NCBI GenBank assembly: GCA_001312405.1
Contig: BBDR01000011.1
Coordinates: 1-64,000 of the forward strand
Source of the DNA: Clostridium sp. NkU-1
GTDB lineage: Bacteria > Bacillota_A > Clostridia > Lachnospirales > Lachnospiraceae
DNA length: 64,000 nucleotides
Reading direction: 5' to 3'
The position numbers and the translations under genes were made by a program. The notes below the pieces were generated by a model that was not told the DNA's origin, searched no databases, and saw only the letters and a list, made by a program, of their open reading frames with translations. The stretch's first letter is position 1. Each line of letters begins with the position of its first letter. This document shows, piece by piece, positions 1 through 10,614 of the stretch.

Positions 1-967
1 CAGGCCTTGACGCCTTGATCATTTCCGATCCGGGAGTATTTGCCATCGCAAAGCGCATCATGCCGGATCTGGAAATCCATATCAGCACCCAGGCAAACAA
101 CACCAATTACGGGACATATCTGTTCTGGCACCAGCTTGGGGCCAAGCGGGTCGTTTCCGCCAGGGAGCTTTCTCTGGCAGAAATCAAGGAAATACGCAGC
201 CGGATTCCGGAGGATATGGAGATCGAAAGCTTTATCCACGGAGCCATGTGCATTTCCTATTCCGGGCGCTGCCTTTTAAGCAACTTCATGTCAGGAAGAG
301 ATGCCAATCAGGGAGCCTGCACCCATCCGTGCCGCTGGAAATATTCCATTGTTGAGGAAAAACGTCCCGGAGAATACATGCCGGTCTATGAAAATGAGCG
401 GGGAACCTACATCTTCAATTCCAAGGATTTATGCATGATCGAATATATCCCGGAGATGATGGATGCGGGGATCGACAGCTTTAAGATAGAGGGCCGCATG
501 AAAACAGCTCTTTACGTGGCCACTGTGGCCAGGACCTATAGGAAAGCCATTGATGATTATAACAAGGACCTGAAATTTACCGGGCCAATATGGAGTGGTA
601 CCGCTCCGAAATCGGCAAATGTACTTACCGGGAATTTACCACCGGCTTTTACTTTGGAAAGCCTGATTCCACCACACAGATCTATAACAATAATACTTAT
701 GTGAAAAACTATACGTATCTGGGTACCATTGAGGCGGTGGATGAAAGAGGCTTTGCCCGTATCTCCCAAAAGAACAAGTTTACCGTAGGAGAGACCATTG
801 AGGTAATGAAGCCCGATGGCAGGAACTTAGAAGCCGTTGTAAAAGCCATATATGATGAGGACGGTGTCTCCCAGGAAAGCGCTCCTCATCCCCATCAGAT
901 CCTTTATGTGGATCTGGATGTGGAAATGGAGCCATATGATATTCTTCGCAGAAGTGAGATGGAATAA
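1..967 (+). CDS. U32 family protein (TrhP/RlhA-like), 5' truncated by window start
   Basis: The reading frame is open from base 3, so the N-terminus lies outside the window. The family was first annotated as collagenase-like peptidase U32; its studied bacterial members (TrhP, RlhA) hydroxylate tRNA or rRNA bases. The visible part carries the conserved cysteine set in GAMCISYSGRCLLSN and GACTHPCRW, which are Fe-S ligands in characterised members, followed by the FNSKDLCMIEYIPEM and FKIEGRMK segments. A C-terminal beta-rich tail follows (YLGTIEAVDERGFARI). One frameshift near 585 splits the gene: the first frame ends in nonfamily sequence and the correct frame resumes at MEWYRSEIGK. A strong terminator follows. 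RNA modification is inferred from the family; the exact substrate cannot be read from sequence. Confidence 0.85.
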
Positions 968-1010
968 AGCCATTGGGATTCCGCTGCCTTCTTAAATAAG
1001 GCATATGAAA

Positions 1011-1114
1011 AATGCCCGCTGATCATTATTATTAAAATTTATGTTATCTGTTTAAGCCGGTCTGTACCGCACAGATAATAGATTTTAATAATTTTTGATC
1101 GGCGGGTATTTTTT
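1011..1114 (+). terminator. Very long stem-loop terminator after the U32 gene
   Basis: The left arm (from 1011, ATGCCCGCTGATCA onward to about 1050) pairs with the right arm (about 1071-1110, ending TGATCGGCGGGTAT) over nearly 38 positions with only a few mismatches. A seven-T run follows. The apex holds about 20 bases. The stem is much longer than a usual intrinsic terminator. Confidence 0.8.
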
Positions 1115-1231
1115 TGCGTGGTGAAATGAAAAAGTCTTAAATGAATGTGTATTATTTATAAAAAATTATTTATTTTTATAAATAATGCATATAGTATCTC
1201 TACTTTCCATGTGATATATTATATATTGAAA

Positions 1232-1243
1232 CTGATATATCAG
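1232..1243. promoter_or_regulatory. Palindrome CTGATATATCAG upstream of the transport operon
   Basis: A perfect 12-base palindrome lies about 90 bases before the permease start in an AT-rich stretch without a gene (1115-1331). A GntR/FCD regulator is encoded at the end of the same gene group, so this could be its operator. The site itself is seen; the assignment is inference. Confidence 0.35.
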
Positions 1244-1331
1244 GTGAAATTTCAGCAACAAAACCAAGAATCAAATCCGGAAACAGGTAAGAAGCTGCAA
1301 AAAAATTACAATTAAAAAGGAGAGAGAAACG

Positions 1332-2632
1332 ATGCTTGACATTATTACTGGCGTTTTGCTGCTGCTGGTCTTTGTGGGGCTGGTAGTGTACTGCATGAAA
1401 GGCGGGAATCTTTTGATCGGATTTATTGCCACAGCTGTTTTATGGTGTGTAATTGGGCGTGTGCCGATCAATGAAGTGGTAAGCGATGTATTCCAGAAAC
1501 CGCTTGATGATTATGGAAAGACAATAGCAATCATTATCTTTGGTGCATGGTTTGGACGCATCCTGGTGGATACGGGAATTGCCGGCTATATTATTAAAAA
1601 GACCGTGGAATTCGCGGGCGACAGGCCTTTGGTTACTACATTGCTGCTGTGCATTACCTGCAATCTGCTTTTCACCAGCGTTTTTGGTGTAGGCTCCGTT
1701 ATGGCAATCGGTATGATCGTACTTCCTATTCTGTTTTCCATGGGAGTGGAAAAAAGAGCGGCCTTAGGCGCTTATATGCTGTCTGTTGCCGGAGGAATGT
1801 ATTTAAATATTGCTTATGTGAGCCAGTTTGAAAAGGTCTTTGGTGAAGAGGTGGCTTCCTATAATGACAACTACATTCGTTTTGCCCTGATGGCAACTGC
1901 CATTCACATGGTCATTATGATCGTATTTGTTGTGTACCATCATTTCAAGAACAGTAAACGTGGAAGAAGACGGGCCTGGGAAGCCGGTGCTCAGGAAAGC
2001 TACGAGGAAAGACCTCTTGGCTGGTATTGTTTCATCGTACCCTTTGTACCCATTGCAATGTGGGCATTTTTAAATGGCAGCCGGTACCAGCCTTCCTGTT
2101 AGGCAGCTTTGTAGGACTTTTATTTACACGGAATTTAAGGACTTATAAAACGGCTGTGGATAAGACACAGAAAACGTTATATGATGGCGTTGCAGACAGC
2201 GGACTCCTGATCGGTATGCTTTACAGCGTAAATATTTTTCAGGGAGCAGCTACCAAGGTTGTGCCCTATCTTCAGACCTTGCTTGGAGATGTTGTTCCAA
2301 GATCCGAAATTGTAGTTTTAGCTGCATTCTGTATCCTGGCACCTTTGGCATTGTTCCGCGGACCGCTGATGATCTGGGGTTCTGGTATTGCACTGTATTC
2401 GATTTTAAATGCAACGGGGGCATTTAATCCCCATTTCCTGTATGCTATTTTCTTAATCCCTCCGGTTGCCATCGTAGCAAGCGCTTGTCCTACCCAGTCC
2501 TGGACCATGTGGGGCTTAAGCTATGCAAAGGTAGAACCCAAACAGTACATAAAGACCAATCTGCCCTGGGCCTGGGCCAGCCTGATCGCTATTGAAATAC
2601 TTATTTACTTTACGATAGGAAGAATGGTTTAG
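1332..2632 (+). CDS. Polytopic membrane transporter (GntP/ion-transporter-superfamily type)
   Basis: This is an integral membrane permease of about 430 residues with roughly ten or more hydrophobic segments. It has the pattern seen in GntP and related ion-transporter-superfamily symporters: an N-terminal helix pair, a GAWFGRILVDTGIAGYI segment, then SVFGVGSVMAIGMIVLPILF. The start follows AAAGGAGAGAG. One frameshift near 2078, in TTTTTAAATGG, separates the two halves; the second frame continues WQPVPAFLLGSFVGLLF to a C-terminal helix. It lies 13 bases before the hydantoinase-like gene, so the two are probably co-transcribed and it probably imports that pathway's substrate. The substrate is unknown and the family call is by pattern only. 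Confidence 0.65.
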
Positions 2633-2645
2633 TGGAGGACAACAA

Positions 2646-4778
2646 ATGAGCAACAGAGCAATAAGAATTGGTATTGATGTGGGCGGAACCCACACAAAGG
2701 CCGTAGCAATTGATAACAGCACAAACGAAATTGTGGGAAAAGGGTCGGTAATGACAACCCACCATGACGAAAACGGAGTGGCGGCAGGTGTTGTGGAAGC
2801 ATTTAAAAAAATGCCTTTCTGAGAATGATATTAAACCGGAAGAAGTGATTTTTATTGCTCACAGTACCACTCAGGCCACCAATGCCCTGCTGGAAGGAGA
2901 TGTGGCCAGAGTCGGAGTGATCGGAATGAGCGGCGGCGGTCTGGAGGCATTCTTTACAAAGCGCCAGACAAAAATCAAGGACATTGATTTAGGTACTGGA
3001 AAGTGGATAAATATTGACCATAGTTTTATGAAAACAAAGGACATGACTCCGGATAAAGTATCTTCTGAGATCAAAAAGATGACAGACCAGGGAGATAAAG
3101 TGATTGTAGCCAGCAAGGCATTTGGCGTGGATAATATGAAAGAAGAACGCATGGTTGCAGAAATTGCGGAAGATCAGGGAATTCCCTGCACGGTGGCTTC
3201 TGATATTACAAAGCTCTATGGCCTGACGACCCGTACCCGCACTGCCTGCTTAAATGCATCGATCCTGCCCAAAATGCTGGATACAGCAAATTCCACGGAG
3301 CGAAGTGTACGCGCCGCAAAGGTAACGGTTCCCCTTATGATCATGCGTGGTGACGGCGGAGTCATGGAAATCAACGAAATGAAAAAAACGTCCTATTCTT
3401 ACCATGCTCTCAGGACCTGCAGCCAGCGTGATCGGGGCTCTTATGTATCTGCGGGCCTCCAACGGTATATATTTTGAGGTTGGCGGAACCTCAACAAATA
3501 TCGGAGTGATCAAAAACGGCCGTCCGGCCGTTGATTATTCCATTATTGGAGGACACAGAACCTATGTAAACAGCCTGGATGTCCGGGTGCTTGGCGTTGC
3601 CGGCGGAAGTATGATCCGTGCAAAAAAAAGGCGCGATCATTGATGTCGGTCCCCGTTCCGCCCATATTGCCAATATGGGATATGCGTGCTTTACGTCGCC
3701 GGAGCTGTTTGAAGGGGCAGAATTATACTACATTAAGCCTCGTGAAAATGACCCAAGTGACTATGTGGCAATCCGCTTAAAGAACGGCGAAAGCGTAACC
3801 ATTACAAATACCTGCGCTGCCAATGTACTGGGAATCCTGGAAGACGGGGATTATGCAATGGGCAATTACGAATCCAGCTGCAAAGCCATGCAGCTTCTGG
3901 CTGATGAAGTGGGCATGTCCATTAAAGATACGGCAAGGGCTGTCCTTCAAAAGGCCTGTGAAAAAAAATCAAACCAGTTATCGAAGACCTGATCGATAAA
4001 TATAAAATTGAAAGAGAACAGATCGTGCTGGTAGGCGCCGGGGGCGGTGCCGGAACACTGCTGACCTTTACGGCCAATGAAATGAATTTTAAATACCAGA
4101 TACCAGTCAATGCAGAGGTTATCTCTTCCATCGGTGTGGCGCTTGCAATGGTCAGGGAAATGGTGGAACGGACCATTCCCAATCCCACTGCAGAAGATAT
4201 TGCTGCCCTTAAAAAAAGAAGCAAAGGCTTTGGCAATGAACAGCGGTGCAGTGGAAGACAGCATTGAAGTTTATGTGGAAATTGATGAGCAGGCCCAGAA
4301 GGTCACGGCTATTGCCATGGGGTCCACAGAAGTTAAGACCACAGACCTAATGAAGAATTGTGATGAGGAAGAGGCATTTCAAATTGCAGCGGAATCCATT
4401 GGCCTGGACCGGTCAAAGATGAAGATGGCAGGAAGTAATGGTTCCATATTTGTGGTAACTGCAGAAAAAGATGGGAAGATTCCTGTAAGAATAATAGATA
4501 AAAAAGGCTTTGTGAAAGTGCAAAGGTCCAATGGCACGGTGCTTGTTACAACAAAATCCAGGCTCCGTGAGGATCTTAAACTGGCTTGGGATAAGGCCAG
4601 CAACTTTTCAAGCGAAGTCAGGATCAATCCGGATTGCTATATTGCCGCAGAATCCAGGGTTATCGATTATTCTGGAATTCCGGCTCTGGAACAGGTATCA
4701 GGATTAGCCGGAGTTGAGCTTATTGATGTAAAAGAGGATACGGAAATTATCCTGGTCCTGGCACGCAACGAACTATAA
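2646..4778 (+). CDS. Hydantoinase/oxoprolinase (HyuA-type) family ATPase
   Basis: The protein starts [20 protein letters not shown], the phosphate-binding motif of the ASKHA-fold hydantoinase A family. Further family segments are [39 protein letters not shown] and [13 protein letters not shown]. Reconstructed length is about 708 residues, normal for HyuA. Family members hydrolyse or carboxylate cyclic amides or ketones with ATP, usually with a HyuB partner, which is absent here. Five frameshifts interrupt it (about 2806, 3385, 3628, 3962, 4213), each in an A7 or A8 run; four are repaired by removing one A. It sits between a permease and an HExxH protein in one operon controlled probably by the downstream GntR protein. 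The substrate is not identifiable. Confidence 0.8.
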
Positions 4779-4790
4779 AAGGCGGTGTGT

Positions 4791-5432
4791 ATGCGAACGC
4801 TGATAGAAAAAATTGCTGCTGTAGAAGATGTAAAATGGTATAGCCGGGTTTTGAAAAGCCACCCGGCTTCCTGTGAACTGTCAAAACAGGAAGAAAAGGA
4901 AATTCTGTTTTACTCCATGCAAACGGCAGAAACCTATGCCTTAGAATTAAAAAAGCGCTATGGGTCAGTTTCCGGCGTTTCTCTGGTCAAAGCAATGGGA
5001 TTATCCATAAAAAGAAGGTCGGAAGAACTAAGAAGACCATTTTTATATATGGGAATATTTGAGCCTGAAGAAGGTACTATCATTTTAAATGATAGTACCT
5101 TAATCGCAATGAAAGGTTTTATAAAAGAATATGGTTTCGCAGATATAATCAAGGAGGATGCACTGGAAGAAGTAGTCCTGTTCCACGAAATTTTCCACTG
5201 GATTGAAGAAAATACGCCGGGGATCTATACCCGCAGCAAAATGTTAAAGAGGCCGGTATGGAATCTGTTTCCAAGGTCCAGAGGCCTTGACGGAGCAGGA
5301 GAGGTGGGAGCCATTCATTTTTCCAAAATAATGAGTGGGATATCCTATTCTCCCTGCCTGTATGAAATGTGTTTATTAGTTAAGACGGATGTTTGTTCTA
5401 TTGATTTTTTTCTCCTCTATCCTATAAAATGA
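4791..5432 (+). CDS. Uncharacterised HExxH (putative zinc hydrolase) protein
   Basis: The roughly 213-residue protein has a metallopeptidase-type HEIFH motif (VVLFHEIFHWIEE) in its second half and a possible third ligand in GAGEVGAIHFSK about 50 residues later, a gluzincin-like spacing. There is no signal peptide or membrane helix, so it is probably cytosolic. ATG at 4791 is preferred because AAAGGCGG lies at the right distance; a GTG six bases upstream is also possible. It follows the hydantoinase-like gene by 12 bases. I do not recognise a named family. A peptidase or amidohydrolase role in the same pathway is inference. Confidence 0.6.
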   Translation: MRTLIEKIAAVEDVKWYSRVLKSHPASCELSKQEEKEILFYSMQTAETYALELKKRYGSVSGVSLVKAMGLSIKRRSEELRRPFLYMGIFEPEEGTIILNDSTLIAMKGFIKEYGFADIIKEDALEEVVLFHEIFHWIEENTPGIYTRSKMLKRPVWNLFPRSRGLDGAGEVGAIHFSKIMSGISYSPCLYEMCLLVKTDVCSIDFFLLYPIK

Positions 5433-5434
5433 AA
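5396..5434 (+). repeat. Direct repeat copy 1 (T-rich plus CTATCCTATAAAATGAAA)
   Basis: TTCTATTG, then a T run, then CTATCCTATAAAATGAAA. A near-identical copy lies exactly 1,000 bases downstream at 6396-6433. This copy overlaps the end of the HExxH gene; the pair brackets the GntR gene. Confidence 0.75.
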
Positions 5435-5502
5435 TATGATTATTTTATTGCTGGAAAATGGCGATTATAGAAAAAATATGGTCAATAATAAAAGGAGGTT
5501 CA

Positions 5503-6280
5503 ATGTTGGAATTATATAAAGGAACCATATCATCTTCCGCTGACGGCCAGGAGGAGGCTTCCCGTCAGGGAGAAGGCACAGATAGCAATGCGTATCAGCT
5601 TCTCCGTGAGAAAATCCTGGATCTTCATTTAAGACCGGGAATCAACCTAAGCATCAAGGATATTTGTGAATTATTAAACATTGGACGGACTCCAGTCAGA
5701 GATGCGCTCATCAGGCTTGAACAGGAAGACCTGGTGACCCTTCTCCCCCAAAGAGGAACAAGGGTATCCAAGATAGATTTAGATAGAGTGGAACAGGAGC
5801 GTTTTCTAAGGCTTGCTGTAGAAGAGGAGGTTATGAAGCTGTTTATGGCATGCCATACTCCTACAGATTTAGTGGAATTACAGAACAACCTGATGGAACA
5901 GAAAGCCTTTGCCGAGACAGGCAATGGTGACGTAAGGAAGTTTTTGCATATGGATGATGAGTTCCATAAAATGTTTTACCAGGTAACAGACCGGCTTTTC
6001 AGTTTTCAGACCATTAATAACGTTGGAGGCCATTTCAGGAGAATACGGCTGCTTAGCTGCCGGGAAATGCAGAACATAAAAGAGATTGTTGCCCAGCATG
6101 AGGAGATCATACTTGCTCTGCAGACAAGAGATACGAAAGCAATGCTGTACGTGCTGCAAAAGCACCTTTTTAAATTGGACAGGGATAAAAAAAGAGTTGA
6201 TTAAAAAATACCCCAGTTTGTTTAAGAGAAACATCAATGAAGATTATGTGAATATTCCATGGACGGATGACTTTTTTTGA
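5503..6280 (+). CDS. GntR family transcriptional regulator, FCD (FadR) subgroup
   Basis: An N-terminal winged helix-turn-helix (YQLLREKILDLHLRPG, then LNIGRTPVRDALIRLEQEDLV and the wing LLPQRGTRVSKID) is followed by an all-helical FCD ligand-binding domain with conserved acidic/histidine positions (HMDDEFHKMFY, AQHEEIILAL). ATG at 5503 follows AAAGGAGG. A frameshift near 6187, in the A7 of GATAAAAAAAGAG, truncates the frame; removing one A restores a tail ending YVNIPWTDDFF at 6280. FCD regulators usually repress a neighbouring catabolic operon and are released by a carboxylate ligand, so control of the permease-hydantoinase genes is likely. Confidence 0.85.
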
Positions 6281-6344
6281 AACATTTCAATCCTTTGAAT
6301 AGGAAAAGAATTGTATACCAATTTATAGGGTTTGAGATATAAGG

Positions 6345-6412
6345 AATAGAATGGAAGCAAAGCATTAAAAAATTACCTTTAGTGCTTTGCTTCCATTCTA
6401 TTGCTTTTTTTT
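6345..6412 (+). terminator. Strong intrinsic terminator after the GntR gene
   Basis: A perfect 20-base-pair stem (AATAGAATGGAAGCAAAGCA at 6345-6364 with its complement at 6383-6402) is followed by GC and eight T residues. It closes the catabolic operon and marks the left edge of the AT-rich toxin region. Confidence 0.9.
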
Positions 6413-6433
6413 CTTCTATCCTATAAAATGAAA
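6396..6433 (+). repeat. Direct repeat copy 2
   Basis: Copy of the 5396-5434 sequence, differing at a few positions in the T run. It overlaps the descending arm and T tract of the terminator. See the finding on the repeat pair. Confidence 0.75.
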
Positions 6434-6502
6434 GGAAAAACATGGTAAATCTTGAACAGACGCTAATTTTTGAATGATTGTTTCATAAGAGGGGGGAATG
6501 GA

Positions 6503-8111
6503 TTGGTTGGGCTTAGTATGGATCAGGTGTTTGTAACAGGGGCAGTAGAAGTAAAAAGGATATTGGATTTTGAGTTGAAGGCAGACATAAATGAACACGC
6601 GGTTTTGATATTGGATGTGATCGTGGACAGAGTCAGTGATGAAAGTTGTTGGAATCTGATTGGAAAAAAAAGTAATTCTTCGATGTGAGATTGATGGAGG
6701 AAATGTTCCACTATTTACAGGAATCATTCAGAAATTAAGATTTAAACATAATCATGGAGAATATGAAATAAAACTTAAGTGTATATCTGCCAGTTACGAG
6801 TTTGATAAAGAAAAGAAATGTTGTTTTTATCAGAATCAACATATGACTTATGCCCAGGTATTGGATTGCGTTGCAGGAAAAGGGCGTAATATTTTGTTTA
6901 CCTGCGGCAGCGGATTAGAAATAAAAACTCCATTACTGCAATATGAAGAAACTGATTGGGAATTTTGCAAACGAATTGCAAGTTGGTTTGGTTCTGTTGT
7001 GATACCTGAAATTTCCAGTGAGTATCCTCAGATATCTGTTGGGGTAATTGACGGAAAGGAATACAGGCTTGAGGACTGTAATGGCTATGAATGCCGGACA
7101 GACTGGGAGGAATATAGAAAAAAAGAGACTGTTTTACCGGTGCAGGATAGAAGACTTTTTTTGTATATACGGTTATGGGGAATTTGAATTATATGCTAGG
7201 CGATAAAATATGGTTTAAAGGTGAAAAAAAGATCGTGATATCAAAGCATGTTTTCCTTAAACGTGGTTTTGCTCAAGCTGTATATAAGCTTGGATCAGAA
7301 GTTGCAGCAGGAATCATGCCATTTTATAATGGGAGGATATGTGGACTGTCGCTGAGCGGTTGCGTAAAATGGTCATTCCGGGAAAAAAATAAAAGTTAGC
7401 CTGGAAATAGATCACAACAGAAATCTACCGGAAGAGGAGCTATATGCATTTGACTATGCTCCGGTTTCAGGAACTATTATGTATGCAATGCCGGAAACAG
7501 GAGCAAGAGTCTGGTTGTATTTTCCGAATGAAAAGGAAGACAGCGGGATCGTAGTGGAGAGTATAGGGGAAGAGCAGGAGTACCCGGAAGCATTTGATAA
7601 GATTTTTGAGACAAAAGAGAAAAAAAAGGTTAGAATTGAAACCGGATCAAATGACTCTAAAAAGTGAAGCCAGCCAGAATAACATGGTTTTATCTGACCG
7701 TTTTGGAGTTGACCTGTTTTCCCAGAAGGAAATCCATATAGCAGCCGGAAAGAATGTTAAGGTACAGACTGGCGGAACTGTAACAATGAATACACCGATT
7801 GGATATCATTTTGAAAATACGAAATCAGGAGACTGTATTGACATGTCAGGAAATGAAATGTTGATGACAACGGAACGGGCAGTGATCAGCGGGCTTCCCC
7901 ATAAGCTGGGACATAAGCCGCTTCAAAGCGGTCAGGATATTGGAATCGGTAATCCATACCAATACGCTTCCAGTATTATAGGCGGAATTCCACAGGGAAG
8001 GCTGATTCCCCTGTTGCTTCTGCAGTACTAGGAGGATTGCCTTTATTTCAAAATCCCGTTAAAGAGCATCAGATATCTGATTTGATTTTTCTGGGACGGA
8101 ATTCGATATAA
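6503..8111 (+). CDS. VgrG/GpD-like spike protein 1 (contractile-injection type)
   Basis: Reconstruction gives about 535 residues with the architecture of VgrG/phage gpD-gp5 spikes: an N-terminal gp27-like part (LDFELKADINEHAVLILDVIV, GNVPLFTGIIQKL, FCKRIASWFGSVV), an OB-fold (APVSGTIMYAMPETGARVWLYFPNE) and a beta-helical needle (EIHIAAGKNVKVQTGGTVTMNT), then a roughly 90-residue tail of unknown function. Frameshifts lie near 6665, 7150-7190, 7385, 7625 and 7999; the last restores a tail ending at 8111. The start is uncertain: TTG 6503 has a GAGGGGGG site, ATG 6518 is an alternative. It shares fold and layout with the second copy at 8704. Spikes of this type carry effectors; no sheath, tube or baseplate genes are present here. 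Confidence 0.75.
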
Positions 8112-8132
8112 ATGAGTTTTAGGGGAGAAGCA

Positions 8133-8707
8133 ATGGAATATACGGATGAGCAAATAATTTTATTACGAAATAGTCAAAAGAAAAAAATGTATGTGAATAG
8201 TGAAACCGGAATGTACGTTGGTGATAATCTAATAAAATTTCACAGAATAGAACTGCTTTCTTTTTTTGAAATCATGATGCCGGAAGATTTTACAGTGATG
8301 ACCCCGGATATGGCGGAAAAGAAGTATCCATCTGCGGACAGGCCTCAAATCATTATGACGGATGAGGAAGGGGAGGTCAACGTTACCTTTAGCCTGTTTG
8401 AGCAGAAAGTTGAAGCTGAAAAGATTTCTGGCACGTTAAGCCAGTTTCAGACCATGATTATGGCTGCCCAGCCTGCAAACCAATTTATGGGCAGAGGACA
8501 GATAGAGAATGAGAAATATCAATCAGGTTGGATGGAATTTAAAAGCCATACGCTTGACGGAACAGTCTATAATATTCTATCCATAACAGCATTACAGGAA
8601 AGGCTTCTATTAGGCTCTTTAATTGCCCCTATGAAGATTGGATGGGATGGAAACCGGTTATGCTGGAACTGTTAAATACCATTCACGGAAGGGAAGTGAT
8701 ATCATGA
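8133..8707 (+). CDS. DcrB/EagR-like putative effector chaperone
   Basis: This roughly 190-residue protein has the layout of DcrB/EagR (DUF1795-type) chaperones, including FEIMMPEDFTVMTPDMAEKK near residue 45 and, after correcting a frameshift near 8613, a C-terminal NCPYEDWMGWKPVMLELLNTI segment. EagR-type proteins hold hydrophobic segments of T6SS effectors and help load them on VgrG. ATG 8133 follows AGGGGAGA; a start at 8112 is less likely. The corrected frame ends TCATGA, overlapping the start of the second VgrG gene by three bases, so the two are translationally coupled. The family assignment rests on pattern and position between two spike genes. Confidence 0.55.
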
Positions 8708-10034
8708 AAGCAATGAGTGTAAATGTGAAACCCTTTTCTATGATAGAACTATCAGATTGCCAGATCAAAAAAGAGGTCAATGAACATATGTTGGCTTACA
8801 TATCAGGCTATATCCATGATAAAGATGTTTTAAACGAACTGGAAGCTGATACGGAGATAGTGATTGAGATAACAGACGAAGATGGAAATGTTCATGCAAT
8901 ATTCCGTGGGATTCTTGAACGGTTAGTCCAGATTGAAGAAGGCTTTCTGACCAGATTGGAAATTCATGCAAAGTCAAAAACAGCTTTGCTGGATTCTGCT
9001 GATCAAGTCCGGTTTTTCTATAACAGGGATCAGACATACACAGAGATTGTACGGTATATTGTCTCAGCTAATAAAAATACCAGTGTTATTATGAACCTGT
9101 AAGTGCTCAACGATGTGACATAATTGCGCAGTACAGGGAGAGTGACTGGTGCTTTTTAAAACGGCTGGCAAGTTGTTTAAATACTGTTTTGGTTCCAGAC
9201 TGCACCAATAGCCGGATTTGTTTCTACTTCGGGTTGCCGGATAAAGCAAGCGCAGAACTAAATACGGAATTTTATGAGTTAAATATTTCAGGCAATATAC
9301 CGGAATATGTGTTTGAATCACGTGAAATTCTTGATTTATGTACCCATGTAGAGTTCCACAGGCACAGATTGTATGTATATGGAATTGAAAGCAGGTTTGA
9401 TAAACAGGAATTGGTTCATCGATATCATTTAAGAGGAAAAGAGGGGTTTGGGGTAAAGGCATGCCGGAATGATAAAATTATCGGAGCGTCATTTATGGGT
9501 GAGGTCTCAGATGTAGATCATGAAATGGTTCAGATTAATTGCAAATATGGTTGTAAAGTAAATGATGGGAATACGGTCTGGTTTCCCTATGCATCGGTTT
9601 ATTCCACACCGGGCGGTACAGGTTGGTATTGCATGCCTGAAAAAGGAGACAGAGTCCGACTGTATTTTCCTGATGAAATTGAGAAACATGCTTATGTTGT
9701 GAATGCAGTTCATTTGGAAGGTGGAGGGGATATGCGCAAAAATCCGGAAGAAAAGTCCATAAGAACAAAATACAACAAAGAAGTCCGTTTTACCCCGGAA
9801 AAAATTATGATTACTAATCATAAAGGATTAACAATTGTTTTGGATGATAATAAAGGGATTTTTATTAACAGCGACAAGGAAGTCAAAATCACAGCTTCGG
9901 AAGGTGTTGAAATCTCAAGTGGTGGAGAAACTAGTATTGTTGCTGGAAGGGGAATTGTTTTCCGGGAGAATCAGAATTCATTGATTATTTCTGATGGGAT
10001 CAGTCATACCGGGCTTACGATTCAATATCAATAA
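8704..10034 (+). CDS. VgrG/GpD-like spike protein 2
   Basis: About 443 residues after repairing one frameshift near 9095. The gp27-like part spans roughly residues 1-290 (VKPFSMIELSDCQIKKEVNEH, TYTEIVRYIVSANKN, AQYRESDWCFLKRLASCL), followed by an OB-fold (GWYCMPEKGDRVRLYFPDE) and a short beta-helix (GLTIVLDDNKGIFINSDKEVKI, EGVEISSGGETSIV) ending IVFRENQNSLIISDG. ATG 8704 overlaps the chaperone-like gene's stop. It is a divergent paralogue of the 6503 gene and lacks its C-terminal tail, so it may be a structural spike while the first may carry cargo. That division is inference. Confidence 0.8.
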
Positions 10035-10052
10035 ATACCGACAGGAGGTTTT

Positions 10053-10583
10053 ATGGATTATTTTCGGATCAGAGAGGATAGAAGCTATTTTTATACGCCG
10101 GATATAACAAATCTGTGGGATATTGTTAATCGCAGAGCAGCAATGGCGTTGAAAAATGAATCAAATATATCCGATATCAATGTAGGTTTTGCAAGATCTG
10201 AAAAGCAATTGGATTATGTGGATGTACTGGACCATCAGTTGTTTCTAGTTAGCGAAGGGATAAAAAGAGTGCTATCCATTTATGATCCATCTTTGATATT
10301 TAAGAATCTGTTTCTATTAAATAATCTGGACGGAAGCTATTTTAATTATTACGCGCCTTTGTTTACAGAGGTAGATTGTTTGCCTGAGATGTATAAGATT
10401 ATGACACATAGAAATAAGCTGGAGAAATTGATTATCAAAGCAAAGGCAGTTGAGGATTACAGTGTATGCAAGGTAGCCGGCATTGATACGGATATTGTTA
10501 TAATCCGCTTGGATGTTGCTGAGAGTCTTCTTAGAAGAGGATTTACAAAGTTGATATTGGAACGTGTTGTACTGGAAGATTAA
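10053..10583 (+). CDS. Imm11/DUF1629-like protein, candidate immunity protein
   Basis: The 176-residue soluble protein begins MDYFRIREDRSYFY and has the pattern I associate with the Imm11/DUF1629 family: a central HQLFLVSEGIKRVL segment, a CLPEMYKI linker and a C-terminal VIIRLDVAESLLRRGFTKL followed by a terminal strand. Members occur beside polymorphic toxins and are thought to act as antidotes. AGGAGG lies at proper distance from ATG 10053. It is 18 bases after the second spike gene and just before the DUF4280-like gene. Family membership is moderate confidence; which toxin it would neutralise is not known. Confidence 0.5.
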   Translation: MDYFRIREDRSYFYTPDITNLWDIVNRRAAMALKNESNISDINVGFARSEKQLDYVDVLDHQLFLVSEGIKRVLSIYDPSLIFKNLFLLNNLDGSYFNYYAPLFTEVDCLPEMYKIMTHRNKLEKLIIKAKAVEDYSVCKVAGIDTDIVIIRLDVAESLLRRGFTKLILERVVLED

Positions 10584-10614
10584 CTGCTAGATAAGGCAGA
10601 TGGGGAAAGAGATT

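Noticed and set aside
6503..10034. Complete type VI secretion system or prophage
   Set aside because: Only spike, chaperone and PAAR-like genes occur. No sheath, tube, baseplate, ClpV, capsid or integrase gene is present.
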